From Candidatus Omnitrophota bacterium (GTDB taxonomy: Bacteria > Omnitrophota > Gorgyraeia > Aquiviventales > Aquiviventaceae): 44,947 bases of DNA. The stretch is from the NCBI GenBank assembly GCA_016209275.1, contig JACQWM010000040.1, positions 1-44,947 of the forward strand, read 5' to 3'. Below the pieces are notes generated by a model. The model worked only from the letters and a program-made list of their open reading frames with translations, was not told where the DNA came from and searched no databases. Each line of letters starts with the position of its first letter. Position 1 is the stretch's first letter. Shown one piece after another: positions 9,556 through 18,152 of this stretch. The translations under genes were made by a program, and so were the position numbers.

Positions 9556-11829
9556 TCAGAGCTTGATGTTGCGTAAGCGCAGGGCGTTGCTGATCACGGA
9601 CACGGAGCTGAACGTCATGGCTGCACCCGCCAGCATGGGGCTCAGGAGCACACCGCAGAATGGATAGAGCGCCCCAGCGGCCACCGGCACACCCAGGGCG
9701 TTATAGATGAAGGCGAAGAATAAATTCTGCCGGATGTTGCGCATGGTCGCCCGACTCAAGCGTCTCGCTCTGGCAAGGCCACGCAGATCGCCCTTCACCA
9801 GCGTGATGTCCGCGCTTTCCATCGCGACATCGGTGCCTGTGCCCATGGCGATACCGACGTTCGCCTGCGCGAGGGCCGGCGCGTCGTTGACCCCATCGCC
9901 GGCCATGGCGACGATGCGGCCCTCGGCTTGCAGTCGCTTGATCAACGCGCCTTTCTGCTCCGGGAGCATGTCCGCGTGCACGTGCTTCAGGCCCAGTTGC
10001 CGAGCAACCGCCTCCGCCGTGGTGCGACCGTCTCCGGTCACCATCACCACCTGCACGCCGGCTCGGCGGAGAATCTCCAAAGCTTCAGGGGTTGAGGATT
10101 TGATCCGATCGCCGATCCCCAAAAAACCCGCCAGTTTCCGATCCACGGCCACGAAGACCACCGTATGTCCCTCGTTGCGCACGGCCTCGGCACGATCCGC
10201 GAGCGCCTCGACGGCGATTCCACGGTCCTCCATGAGTTTCTGGCCGCCGACAACAATGGCACGTCCGTCGATGGTTCCGCTCACCCCTTTGCCTGTGAGC
10301 GATTGAAACGCTTGAGGCTGCGCCAACGTCAACTCCCGGGCCTTAGCACCCTCCACAATCGCCGCGGCCAGCGGATGCTCACTGCCACGCTCAAGGCCGG
10401 CCGCCGCTCGGAGGAGGTCTGATTCGCTCCAGCCGGGTGCCGGCACCACAGTGAGCACTCGCGGTTTGCCCTCGGTGAGCGTGCCGGTCTTATCGACGAT
10501 CACCGTATCCACACGTCCCATGACTTCCACGGCCTCCGCGTTCTTGATCAGGACTCCTACCTGCGCACCGCGACCCACCCCCACCATGATGGACATCGGC
10601 GTGGCCAGCCCCAACGCGCAAGGACAGGCAATGATCAGCACCGCGATGGCGCTGATCAACGCATGGGCGAGCCGCGGCTGCGGTCCCACCAGATTCCAGA
10701 CGAGAAAGGTGCTGAGGGCGATGACGACCACGGCGGGGACGAACCAGGCCGAAACCACATCAGCAATCCGCTGGATGGGCGCTCGGCTGCGCTGGGCTTC
10801 GCTGACGAGTCGCACGATTTGCCCCAACAAGGTTGCCTGGCCCACCCGTTTGGCTTCCATCACAACGCCGCCGGTGCCGTTGACGGTTCCTCCGGTCAGC
10901 CAGCCACCAAGACGTTTCTCGACGGGCATAGGTTCACCGGTGATCATCGACTCATCGACGGAGCTTGTGCCTTCGATGACCATCCCATCAGCGGGAACGT
11001 GCTCACCGGGCCGCACGCGGAGCCGATCTCCAACCTGAACCTGCGTTAGTGGCACATCCACTTCACGCCCGTCAGTCTCTAGGCGTCGAGCGGTCTTCGG
11101 CGCAAGATTCAGCAAGACCTTGATGGCCTCGCTGGTGCGGCTCCTGGCTCGAAGCTCCAACACCTGCCCTAAGAGTACGAGCGTGGTGATGACGGCGGCT
11201 GCCTCGAAGTAGACCGGCACGGTCCCGTGCGGTCCGACCACGGAGGCTGGAAACAGGCCCGGCGCGAAAACGGCCAACACGCTATAGCCGTAGGCGGTGC
11301 CCGTGCCAATCGCAATCAGCGCGAACATATTCAGGCGTCGTCGGACGATGGACTGCCAGCCTCGTTGAAAGAACGGCCCACCGCCCCACAGCACCACCGG
11401 CGTGCTGAGTAAGAGTTGCAGCCACAGGCTGAGGCGGACGGAGATCACGTGTCCCAGCGGATTGCCGGGGATCATCTCCGACATGGCCAGCGCCAAGACT
11501 GGAATGGCGAGGACGAGGCTCAGCCGAAATCGGCGAGTCATGTCACGCAGCTCAGGGTGTGTCGGCTCCTCGGCGATTGGCTCGAGCGGCTCCAGCGCCA
11601 TCCCACAGATCGGACATGCGCCGGGTCCGGGCTGACGAATCTCAGGATGCATCGGACACGTGTAGACGGCGTGGGCGGCTGGCTGAGCGGCAGCCGGCAT
11701 CTGTTGCCGTCGCTGCCGTCGCTCAAATTCGGCGGCGCAACGCTCGCTGCAAAACCATCGGCCATGACGCTCAATCGTGCCGGTCATCCCGCAGATGGGA
11801 TCTCGAATGGCAAGCGGGGGAACGGTCAT
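9556..11829 (-). CDS. copA: Copper-exporting P1B-type ATPase with N-terminal YHS and heavy-metal-binding domains
   Basis: Pumps Cu(I), or possibly Ag(I), out of the cytoplasm using ATP. The first part is a YHS/TRASH domain (Cys13 in PICGM, then Cys27 and Cys31 in FCSERC), followed by a Cys-type heavy-metal-binding domain (Cys58, Cys72, Cys75 in CPMHPEIRQ ... CPICGM). The usual HMA (GMxCxxC) domain is absent. The core has the transport motif [10 protein letters not shown], phosphorylation motif [11 protein letters not shown], the SEHPLA nucleotide motif and [15 protein letters not shown] with this topology indicates the monovalent-copper subgroup. With 757 residues it is full length. It begins two bases after the glgP stop, so it is in the same transcript. 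Confidence 0.95.
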   Translation of the reverse strand: MTVPPLAIRDPICGMTGTIERHGRWFCSERCAAEFERRQRRQQMPAAAQPAAHAVYTCPMHPEIRQPGPGACPICGMALEPLEPIAEEPTHPELRDMTRRFRLSLVLAIPVLALAMSEMIPGNPLGHVISVRLSLWLQLLLSTPVVLWGGGPFFQRGWQSIVRRRLNMFALIAIGTGTAYGYSVLAVFAPGLFPASVVGPHGTVPVYFEAAAVITTLVLLGQVLELRARSRTSEAIKVLLNLAPKTARRLETDGREVDVPLTQVQVGDRLRVRPGEHVPADGMVIEGTSSVDESMITGEPMPVEKRLGGWLTGGTVNGTGGVVMEAKRVGQATLLGQIVRLVSEAQRSRAPIQRIADVVSAWFVPAVVVIALSTFLVWNLVGPQPRLAHALISAIAVLIIACPCALGLATPMSIMVGVGRGAQVGVLIKNAEAVEVMGRVDTVIVDKTGTLTEGKPRVLTVVPAPGWSESDLLRAAAGLERGSEHPLAAAIVEGAKARELTLAQPQAFQSLTGKGVSGTIDGRAIVVGGQKLMEDRGIAVEALADRAEAVRNEGHTVVFVAVDRKLAGFLGIGDRIKSSTPEALEILRRAGVQVVMVTGDGRTTAEAVARQLGLKHVHADMLPEQKGALIKRLQAEGRIVAMAGDGVNDAPALAQANVGIAMGTGTDVAMESADITLVKGDLRGLARARRLSRATMRNIRQNLFFAFIYNALGVPVAAGALYPFCGVLLSPMLAGAAMTFSSVSVISNALRLRNIKL

Positions 11830-11830
11830 C

Positions 11831-13513
11831 TTAGCGAGTGTACGCGTTCATCACATACTGCTGGAGCATCCGCTGCGTATTGAAGAATGCGCCATTGATG
11901 GCGATCGCATGGCGCATCACATCGATGAACCGGTCTCGGTTGCGATAGAACAAGGGCGCCACGGTCTGTTCCAGCGCGTCGTACAGAAAAGCGGCGTCCT
12001 GCGCAGCGTCTCGTGGCGTTCCCTCGTTACCGCCATCCTGGCCAATCGCCCAGCCTGTGATCCCTTCAATGTGACCCTCGAGCCACCAGCCATCGAGAAT
12101 GCTCAGACTCGGCACCCCGTTGAGCGCGGCCTTCATGCCGCTGGTCCCCGAGGCCTCGAGCGGTGGCTGAGGGGTGTTCAACCACACGTCCACCCCCGCC
12201 GTTATGAACTGGCCCAGCTCCATGTCGTAGTTCTCCAGGTAAGCCACTTTGAGGTAGGGTTGCAGCGCCTCCTTGGCCTTGATGATGCGCTGAATGAGCG
12301 CTTTCCCTTCCTGATCCTGTGGATGCGCCTTGCCCGCATAGATCACTTGGATCGGGCCGGTTTTCGCCACGATGCGCTTGAGCCGCTCCAGATCGTGGAA
12401 TAGCAAGTCGGTTCGCTTGTACGTCGCCGCCCGCCGCGCAAACCCAAGCGTGAAATGATCGATGTCCATCCCCAGATTCGTCTGGTCGTTTACGTACTCG
12501 AGGAGCCGCTTCTTGGCCTGCAGATGGGTCGCCCACAACTCTTGTCTTGAGATGTTCAGGGCATAGCGAAGGCTGAAGTTGTCCCCTCGCCAGCCGGAGA
12601 TGTAGCGATCGAATAACTGCTGAAAGGGTGGTGAGGTCCATGTCGCGGCGTGGACGCCATTGGTGATCGCATCGATCTTGTAGCGGGCGAACATGAGCTG
12701 GGAGACTTCTCCATGGCGCTTGGCGACCCCGTTGACGTAGTGGCTCAGGTTCAGTGCCAGATAGGTCATATTCAGCAGCCCTTCGCAGCAGAACACCTCG
12801 TGCATGTCATACACGTCGCGGCGCCCCAGCACCTGGATGACGAGGTCCATCGGAAACTTGTCATGCCCGGCCGGCACCGGGGTGTGGGTCGTGAATACGC
12901 ATTGCTTGCGGACGACGTCGACATCGTCATGCGTGATGGCTGTTCGTCCTGCCTGCGTGGCCGCCTCATCGAGCAATTCCAAGGTCAACAAACTTGCATG
13001 CCCTTCGTTCATGTGGAACCGCGTGATCTGGTCATGGCCCAACGCCCGGAGCATCCGCACCCCGCCGATCCCGAGGACAGTTTCCTGGCAGAGCCGATAG
13101 TGCTGGTCCCCGCCGTAGAGGTAGTGGGTCAGCGTCCGATCACCCTCGGCATTCTCCGGCAGGTCAGTGTCGAGAAGAAAGACCGGCACGGTAAATCCCT
13201 CGGCACCCTTGACGTCGTACTGCCAGGCACGGATGTGGACGGCGCGTCCCTCAATCATGACTGTGACGCGCTGGGACCGTTCGGTCAGGTAGTCCTCGAT
13301 CGCCCACGCCACCGGCTCTTCTCGCTGCCAGCCAGTGGCATCCAGCCGCTGGTAGAAATATCCTTTCCGATAGAGCAACGTGACCGCGACCAGGGGAATC
13401 TGAAGATCAGCCGCCGAGCGAATCGTATCGCCCGCCAGCACGCCCAACCCACCGCTATACGTGGGAATCCCGTGTTCCAAGCAGATCTCCATGGAGAAGT
13501 AGGCGATGCTCAT
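11831..13513 (-). CDS. Alpha-glucan (glycogen/maltodextrin) phosphorylase, short family
   Basis: Releases glucose-1-phosphate from alpha-1,4-glucans with phosphate and pyridoxal phosphate. It belongs to the TIGR02094 alpha-glucan family, but at 560 residues it is a short version that begins directly at [20 protein letters not shown], the conserved glycan/phosphate loop, with no N-terminal extension. Other landmarks are [40 protein letters not shown] and the PLP-lysine motif [19 protein letters not shown]. The start overlaps the kinase-YHS stop (ATGA), so the enzymes are made together. Its presence inside a copper operon is unusual; a link of glycogen breakdown to metal stress is inferred only from position. 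Confidence 0.88.
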   Translation of the reverse strand: MSIAYFSMEICLEHGIPTYSGGLGVLAGDTIRSAADLQIPLVAVTLLYRKGYFYQRLDATGWQREEPVAWAIEDYLTERSQRVTVMIEGRAVHIRAWQYDVKGAEGFTVPVFLLDTDLPENAEGDRTLTHYLYGGDQHYRLCQETVLGIGGVRMLRALGHDQITRFHMNEGHASLLTLELLDEAATQAGRTAITHDDVDVVRKQCVFTTHTPVPAGHDKFPMDLVIQVLGRRDVYDMHEVFCCEGLLNMTYLALNLSHYVNGVAKRHGEVSQLMFARYKIDAITNGVHAATWTSPPFQQLFDRYISGWRGDNFSLRYALNISRQELWATHLQAKKRLLEYVNDQTNLGMDIDHFTLGFARRAATYKRTDLLFHDLERLKRIVAKTGPIQVIYAGKAHPQDQEGKALIQRIIKAKEALQPYLKVAYLENYDMELGQFITAGVDVWLNTPQPPLEASGTSGMKAALNGVPSLSILDGWWLEGHIEGITGWAIGQDGGNEGTPRDAAQDAAFLYDALEQTVAPLFYRNRDRFIDVMRHAIAINGAFFNTQRMLQQYVMNAYTR

Positions 13514-14631
13514 GCCGTAACGTTCCTGACGAATCGTTGGGGAGCTGCCTCAAATTGTTGCTGGCACTTGAGGGAACAGAACTGATAGACCGTCCCTCGA
13601 TCGGTCGCTGAAAAACCAGAGAGCGCGGGGTCCACGTCCATGCCGCAGACGACATCTCGCACGCTCGTCGTCTCTGCTAGCACCTGGGACGATGCGGCAG
13701 TTTTCAGCGGCGTGATCGTGATCTGATCCACCAGTCGCTCCACATCTTCTCTGCGGCAAAGCTGGGTGCCCTCGTGCATGACCGCGGCTGTGCCGGCGGC
13801 GGTGCCCAGCCTCACGGCCGATTCCAGTGATTGCCCGTGCGAGAGCGCGAGCACAACGCCCGCGAGGAAGGAGTCGCCAGCCCCGACCTTGCTGCGGACT
13901 TCCACATCAGGGCTCGCGACGTGAAGAGCCTTTCCTTGGCTGACGATCAACGCACCCTTGCGCCCTAACGTGATGGCCACGACCTGAACCCCGCCGGCGA
14001 TGACTTCTTGAGCGGCGTCGATCAAGGACTGTTCCGTGGGCAGCGGACGGCCGATCAGACGGGCAAACTCATGTTCGTTTGGTTTGATCAGGTATGGGTT
14101 GGCTTGCAAGCCGAGTTTCAGGGCTTCGTCATCGGCATCCAGCAGACATTTCGCGCCGCGCTGCTGGAGGCTGCTGATCACTCTGGCATAGAAGTCGTCC
14201 GGAACGCCCGGCGGCAGGCTGCCGCCGAGGACCCACCACGCCGGAAATGGTTCACAGCTCACGATCTTGGCGGTGAACTGCTCAAGCTCTGCCAGCGTGA
14301 TCCGAGGACCTGGCGCGCTGATGCGGGTTTGCGTCCAGTCGGACCGGTCGGTGAGGATCACGTTGATGCGGGTCTCCTCCGGGACCTCGATGGCCTCACA
14401 TGGAATGCTATGCTCGGCCATGAGGTTCTTCAGCATGTACCCGGCGCAGCCGCCGGACACCCCGAAGGCCACCGTCTCGCCACCAAGCTCTTTCACAACC
14501 CGCGAGACGTTGATCCCCTTCCCGCCTGGGTCTCGGCGAATCTCGCGCGCCCGGATGGCGTCATCCTTCGTCAGCCTGTCGATGAGAATGTGCTGATCGA
14601 TGGATGGGTTGATGGTAACCGTGCCGATCAT
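13510..14631 (-). CDS. PfkB-family phosphofructokinase-like kinase with C-terminal YHS domain
   Basis: Residues 1-310 are a ribokinase-fold sugar-phosphate kinase of the PfkB/1-phosphofructokinase/tagatose-6-phosphate kinase group: [13 protein letters not shown], the [17 protein letters not shown] substrate motif and the catalytic [14 protein letters not shown] with its Asp base. Residues about 323-370 form a YHS/TRASH metal-binding domain: [14 protein letters not shown] (Cys329) and [19 protein letters not shown] (Cys352, Cys356). Such a fusion is very uncommon to my knowledge. With the phosphorylase next door it could feed glycogen-derived hexose phosphate into glycolysis, with the YHS part sensing or localising by copper; that is inference. 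There is no frameshift between the two parts: the reading frame is continuous. Confidence 0.85.
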   Translation of the reverse strand: MIGTVTINPSIDQHILIDRLTKDDAIRAREIRRDPGGKGINVSRVVKELGGETVAFGVSGGCAGYMLKNLMAEHSIPCEAIEVPEETRINVILTDRSDWTQTRISAPGPRITLAELEQFTAKIVSCEPFPAWWVLGGSLPPGVPDDFYARVISSLQQRGAKCLLDADDEALKLGLQANPYLIKPNEHEFARLIGRPLPTEQSLIDAAQEVIAGGVQVVAITLGRKGALIVSQGKALHVASPDVEVRSKVGAGDSFLAGVVLALSHGQSLESAVRLGTAAGTAAVMHEGTQLCRREDVERLVDQITITPLKTAASSQVLAETTSVRDVVCGMDVDPALSGFSATDRGTVYQFCSLKCQQQFEAAPQRFVRNVTA

Positions 14632-14671
14632 CGCTGCTTTCCCTCGAGATGCGGTACGCTCTCAACTGCTT

Positions 14672-14827
14672 TTACTGGCAGTCGCACGTCTTGCCCTGCG
14701 CACAGTCCGGGCAGCAATAGATCTTGCCGTTGATTGTGACTGCGGCGGTCTTCAGGATGCTCCTCTCGCAGCTGCTGCATTTGACATATTCCTGCTGTTG
14801 TGTGGCCTGGTCCTTTCGCTTCGCCAT
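14672..14827 (-). CDS. 51-residue metallothionein-like Cys-rich protein
   Basis: A small cytoplasmic protein with eight cysteines: KCSSC near residue 17-20, then NGKIYCCPDCAQG and a C-terminal KTCDCQ. The order C-x2-C, an INGKIYC core and a C-x-C tail resembles bacterial SmtA/BmtA metallothioneins, which wrap Zn or Cu in one Cys cluster around a small zinc-finger core; it also resembles half of a YHS domain. The start at 14827 has a strong ribosome site (AGGGGAGG, 14833-14840). It lies between the PfkB-YHS and PilT-YHS genes, downstream of a four-hairpin array. Copper or zinc buffering is the likely role. Confidence 0.75.
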   Translation of the reverse strand: MAKRKDQATQQQEYVKCSSCERSILKTAAVTINGKIYCCPDCAQGKTCDCQ

Positions 14828-14845
14828 CTCAACCTCCCCTCTGAA

Positions 14846-14950
14846 GCGGCTGCCATCAGGGCAGCCGCGGCCGGAGCCCTTCCGGCTCCGGCACTCCGCG
14901 CCGACCCTGATGGTCGGCGCTCTGGAATACCGAGCGCGGCGGGCGCTCGG
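14846..14950. repeat. Array of four perfect GC-rich hairpins with five-base loops
   Basis: Four inverted repeats stand head to tail. H1 at 14846-14868 has arms GCGGCTGCC/GGCAGCCGC with loop ATCAG. H2 at 14870-14892 has arms GCCGGAGCC/GGCTCCGGC with loop cttcc. H3 at 14898-14920 has arms GCGCCGACC/GGTCGGCGC with loop CTGAT. H4 at 14930-14950 has arms CCGAGCGC/GCGCTCGG with loop ggcgg. The loops of H1 and H3 are complementary. The array fills nearly the whole gap between the PilT-YHS stop and the ribosome site of the metallothionein-like gene. No T-run follows, so it is not a standard terminator. Confidence 0.85.
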
Positions 14951-14954
14951 CCTT

Positions 14955-16415
14955 CTACTTGACGCCCAGCCAGCGGCTCAGTGTTGGTCGCTTCCGCGGT
15001 TCCTCATCCGATTCGATCGGTCCCACCAAGGTTGAAGCCGCCTCGCGCAACGCCTCCTCTCCGACGATCCCCTGCGTGACCAGCGACTTGATGCTGCTTT
15101 CCAGCGCGTGCATCCCTTCATGGACTCCGAGCTCGATGTAGCCGCGCAGCTCATGCAGCGCGTTGCGGCGGATGACGTTGCGCACCGCCAAGGTGGCCAG
15201 GAGCACCTCGGTCGCCGCGACCATCCCGGAGCCATCCCGTCGTTTCAGGAGGCGTTGCGCCACAATGGCCTGCAGCGACTGCGTCAGTTGAATGCGGATT
15301 TGTCCCTGGAGCTCGGCCTCGAACACGTCCAGGATCCGCGTGACTGCCTGAATCGTCGTCCCACTGTGGAGCGTGCCCAGCACCAGGTGGCCGGTCTCCG
15401 CCGCCCGGACGGCCAGCGCGATACTCTCCCGGTCCCGCAGCTCCCCGACCATGATGATGTCCGGGTGTTCGCGCAGGGCGCTGCGCAACCCATCGGCGAA
15501 GGACCTGGTATGCGCGTCCAACTCCCGCTGGTGAATCAAGGAGCGCTTGTTGGGAAACACATACTCAATAGGATCCTCAATCGTAATGATGTGCCGCTCA
15601 TCCTGCTGGTTGATGGCATCAATGAGAGCCGCCAGCGTCGTGGACTTGCCGCTTCCCGCAGGACCGGTTACCAGGATGAGGCCCCGCGAGCAGCGGCTGA
15701 GACTCTCGAAGATTGGCGGCAGTCCCAACTCCGCCAAGGTTGGAATCCGATGGGGCAGGGGACGAAACGCGATGGCCTGCCCGTCTTGTTCCCGGAAAAC
15801 GTTTACCCGGAAGCGTGAGAGGCCCTCGATCCCGATCCCCACATCCACCTCACGGCCTTCGAGGAATTGCGCTCGCTTAGCCTCCGGCAACAACGCCTCG
15901 ATGATTTGGGACATACGGTCTGTGGTCAGCGGAGGTTCATTGAGCGGCTTAAATGAGCCATACACCTTGAGCGTGGGCCGATCGGCGACAGCCAGGAAGA
16001 GGTCGGATGCATGCTGCCGAACCGCCTGTTCCAACCATGGCAGCAGTCCGCAGTGAGTCAGGCGTTCGATGAGGTTGTCCGGCTGCTGGGCACTTTGAAC
16101 AAGAGATGGTACGGGGCGTTCGCCAGATTGACTCAGAAACACTGAGGCACAGGTCGGACAGCAGAACTGGTACGTTGATCCCCGAATTGTGAGCGGGGAA
16201 ACCGTTTCACCCACGTGAATCGTCTTGCGGCACAGCTCACAATGTCCTGTGGGCGCTTGCGGCTGCTGAGCGAGAAAGCGCTCCGGCTTCATGAGGAAGA
16301 CACGTCGGCAGGCCTCAGCACAGAAGACATACCGTGTGCCGGCGTGGTCCTCAGAGAACTGCGCTTGCTCGCCCTGTTCGACCACCACCTCCATCCCACA
16401 TACGGGATCACGCAT
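14955..16415 (-). CDS. PilT-type ATPase with N-terminal YHS domain and second Cys cluster
   Basis: A fusion of 486 residues. Residues 1-48 are a YHS/TRASH metal-binding domain (RDPVCGM with Cys6; FCAEACRRVF with Cys32 and Cys36). Residues 57-95 are a second treble-clef-like cluster (Cys59, Cys62, then CCPTC at 85-89). From about residue 115 it is a GspE/PilT-family secretion ATPase: Walker A GPAGSGKS (251-258), the Asp-box IITIEDPIEYVF, Walker B PDIIMVGELRD and the His-box AAETGHLVLGTLHSGTT. PilT hexamers normally retract type IV pili, but no pilus gene is visible here. I chose the ATG at 16415, preceded by AAGGAGG. A copper-responsive mechanical or remodelling ATPase is inference. Confidence 0.88.
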   Translation of the reverse strand: MRDPVCGMEVVVEQGEQAQFSEDHAGTRYVFCAEACRRVFLMKPERFLAQQPQAPTGHCELCRKTIHVGETVSPLTIRGSTYQFCCPTCASVFLSQSGERPVPSLVQSAQQPDNLIERLTHCGLLPWLEQAVRQHASDLFLAVADRPTLKVYGSFKPLNEPPLTTDRMSQIIEALLPEAKRAQFLEGREVDVGIGIEGLSRFRVNVFREQDGQAIAFRPLPHRIPTLAELGLPPIFESLSRCSRGLILVTGPAGSGKSTTLAALIDAINQQDERHIITIEDPIEYVFPNKRSLIHQRELDAHTRSFADGLRSALREHPDIIMVGELRDRESIALAVRAAETGHLVLGTLHSGTTIQAVTRILDVFEAELQGQIRIQLTQSLQAIVAQRLLKRRDGSGMVAATEVLLATLAVRNVIRRNALHELRGYIELGVHEGMHALESSIKSLVTQGIVGEEALREAASTLVGPIESDEEPRKRPTLSRWLGVK

Positions 16416-16426
16416 TGGGACCTCCT

Positions 16427-17065
16427 TCACTCACGCAGGGCTTTAAGGAGCGCCTCGAGCCCCTGATCGTCGTACAAACGCTGTAGTCGCTTTCGCTCCG
16501 TCCGAAGCGCGGCATCAGCTTCAGGGGTCTGAATCTCCTGCATCGCCGGAAGCCAGATGGTCCCATCTTGGAAGCGCACCATTTTCACCATCAGGAGGGC
16601 TTTCACCACCTCATCAGCCTTGGATATTTGCTGTTCCCACCGGCGATCATGTGTTTCCCCGGGGGCAAGCTCTTCGCTGTCCGTCACCTCGACAACCCAC
16701 TGGGGCTGATCGAACGCGTCGAGCAACTTCCACTGAAACCGGACGGCACTGACGCTCCGTTTACTGCGGTTGCGATACTGAAGCCGACCCTCCCAGTGGG
16801 TGAACTGCGCACTCTCGATGTTCACCGACTTCGTCTGCGTGTGCCGCGAGACACCGACCCGCGAAGGGACCGCTTGATACTCCAGGAGCTGCCCTGTGGT
16901 ATCGAGCACGTCGATCGGTGCATCAGGCACCTTCGCCACCCCAACCGGAACCTCCTGATCAGCAAGCGCACGCCCCAATATTGAGCCATACAACATGGTG
17001 GCCACAACCAGCCATCTGAGTAACCGGCGCACGGCGTGTTTTGGGGATTGCCTCTCGCTTCGCAT
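16427..17065 (-). CDS. Secreted protein of unknown function
   Basis: I do not recognise this 212-residue protein. It has a basic N-terminus (KHAVRRLLRW), a hydrophobic stretch and a signal-peptidase-type site near ALADQEV, so it is probably periplasmic. The middle looks beta-rich (FTHWEGRLQYRNRSKRSVSAVRFQWKLLDAF), like an immunoglobulin-type or DUF-type accessory domain, and the end is helical and charged (RTERKRLQRLYDDQGLEALLKALRE). A GTG three bases upstream could also start it. It lies 11 bases before the PilT-YHS gene, so it is in the operon, but nothing in it shows metal binding: there is no Cys and there are few His. Confidence 0.7.
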   Translation of the reverse strand: MRSERQSPKHAVRRLLRWLVVATMLYGSILGRALADQEVPVGVAKVPDAPIDVLDTTGQLLEYQAVPSRVGVSRHTQTKSVNIESAQFTHWEGRLQYRNRSKRSVSAVRFQWKLLDAFDQPQWVVEVTDSEELAPGETHDRRWEQQISKADEVVKALLMVKMVRFQDGTIWLPAMQEIQTPEADAALRTERKRLQRLYDDQGLEALLKALRE

Positions 17066-17074
17066 CACACCCTA

Positions 17075-17470
17075 TCACCAACCCTTCAGCAACTCCTGGA
17101 GCCCTTCCAATCCTTCCGCGTGTCCTTCGTGCTCTTCGGCCAGCGCCTCAGCAGCCTCGGCCGCCTCGAGGTACTTCTTGCTCAAATACTCGCAGTGCGC
17201 TAGCCACTCGTCCCGCTCCCGCGGCCCGCTCCACGACGGGTTGGCGCGGACCTTCTCCGCCATCGCCGTGTGGTAGGCCGCCCGTTTGCGAAGCGTCGCC
17301 GCTTCTTTGTGATAGGCGGACGCCAACCGCTGATGGGTCTTTGGATTCAGGGAGTGCGCGGCCGTCTTCTCATACCACGAGAGCGGCAGTCCGCTGGTCG
17401 CACAGCCTTGGAGGGTGAACGCGAGGAGCCCCATGATCACCGTCAGGAATACACGTACACGCTGACCCAT
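17075..17470 (-). CDS. Small helical lipoprotein
   Basis: A 131-residue predicted lipoprotein: signal peptide ending in the lipobox LQGCATSG, then a long alpha-helical region rich in Ala, Glu and Lys (KTHQRLASAYHKEAATLRKR ... AEAAEALAEEHEGHAEGLEGL). The helical part looks like a coiled coil facing the periplasm. I place the start at the ATG at 17470 because AGGGGG precedes it; a TTG four codons upstream is less likely. The function is unknown. Similar small helical lipoproteins occur beside metal-efflux systems, but I do not know a named family for this one. Confidence 0.7.
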   Translation of the reverse strand: MGQRVRVFLTVIMGLLAFTLQGCATSGLPLSWYEKTAAHSLNPKTHQRLASAYHKEAATLRKRAAYHTAMAEKVRANPSWSGPRERDEWLAHCEYLSKKYLEAAEAAEALAEEHEGHAEGLEGLQELLKGW

Positions 17471-17493
17471 CGTCCCCCTCAACGCAGATTGAT

Positions 17494-17682
17494 TCAGTTC
17501 CGCACGCCAGATTGAGCTCTCACCAACCGCTCAGCTTCCAGCCAGTGCTCCAAATCCCGACCTTCCACGCGGCCGCTCTGCTCGTACAGCTCATACGCCT
17601 TCTTCGCGACCAGTTGTTGCAGGTCTTGATTTGTCCCTACCTGCTGAGTCGCGAACCTTGCGTCTTTCCGAGATTGCGCCAT
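17494..17682 (-). CDS. DUF2934-family small protein
   Basis: A 62-residue cytoplasmic protein. The segment VAKKAYELYEQSGRVEGRDLEHWLEAERLV fits the DUF2934 signature (AYELYE, GR, DLEDWLxAE), a domain of unknown function that is common in soil and aquatic bacteria. I chose the ATG at 17682 (MAQSRKD) because GGGGAGG lies upstream with good spacing; a frame extended 13 codons further upstream has no ribosome site. It sits between a lipoprotein gene and a small membrane-protein gene in the operon. No metal ligand is obvious. Confidence 0.72.
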   Translation of the reverse strand: MAQSRKDARFATQQVGTNQDLQQLVAKKAYELYEQSGRVEGRDLEHWLEAERLVRAQSGVRN

Positions 17683-17698
17683 TCTAATCTGCCTCCCC

Positions 17699-17947
17699 TC
17701 AGCGTGTTGGTTGCTGCGCAATGTGCCCCATCGGACACCACCCGATCCGGTGGTGGAGCGCAGGGCAAGCGAGAAACGTCCACACCAGCATGACCCCGGT
17801 AGCCGCCACCAGCGTCCACATCAACAACCGGCGGTACCGCCCTCGCACGCCCGCCACGACTCCGCGAAAGAACGACTGCTCAGCCAAGCGCAGCTCAAGA
17901 TTGGCTTGTTCCACGTCTATCCCTGTATGCCCCTCTCGCGTATCCAT
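17699..17947 (-). CDS. Small single-span membrane protein
   Basis: An 82-residue protein with a charged N-terminal half (LELRLAEQSFFRGVVAGVRGRYRR), one transmembrane helix (LLMWTLVAATGVMLVWTFLAC) and a short tail with Cys, His and Met (CPALHHRIGWCPMGH). The CPMGH ending resembles the metal-binding CPMH loops found elsewhere in this island, so the tail may hold a metal at the membrane surface (inference). The start is supported by GGAGG upstream with seven-base spacing. It is not a family I recognise. Confidence 0.6.
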   Translation of the reverse strand: MDTREGHTGIDVEQANLELRLAEQSFFRGVVAGVRGRYRRLLMWTLVAATGVMLVWTFLACPALHHRIGWCPMGHIAQQPTR

Positions 17948-17961
17948 CGATTCCCTCCGTG

Positions 17962-18093
17962 CTAGTGGCAGCTCCGGCTTTGATCCTTCGGCGCGTCCTT
18001 GTCGTCACCTTTCCCCATGCCGCAACAGCCACCCCGCCGCATGAACCAAATTGCAACACCGATCACGACGAGCATCAGCAGCATCTGCCACAT
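17962..18093 (-). CDS. 43-residue membrane microprotein with Cys-rich tail
   Basis: A tiny protein: MWQMLLMLVVIGVAIWFMRR forms one hydrophobic N-terminal helix, followed by GGCCGMGKGDD and a tail that ends SCH. The Cys-Cys-Gly-Met group and the terminal Cys-His are possible soft-metal ligands. An AGGAGG ribosome site lies eight bases before the ATG, which is strong support for a real gene. Small DUF-type membrane peptides of this type often accompany Cus and Cop efflux systems. The function is unknown. The adjoining gap up to 18153 holds nothing I can name. Confidence 0.6.
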   Translation of the reverse strand: MWQMLLMLVVIGVAIWFMRRGGCCGMGKGDDKDAPKDQSRSCH

Positions 18094-18152
18094 CGCATAT
18101 TCCTCCTTGCGGTTGAACTCCCTCGATGTTTACCGTCCTGCAATGTCACCGC

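Noticed and set aside
14846-14950. Four hairpins as a tandem transcription terminator
   Set aside because: No T-tract follows any of the stems on either strand, and genes downstream in the same direction have short gaps that suggest read-through.
14955-16415. Assignment as an ordinary pilus retraction motor PilT
   Set aside because: Its N-terminus is replaced by metal-binding domains and no pilin, PilB or PilC gene is near, so naming it pilT would mislead.
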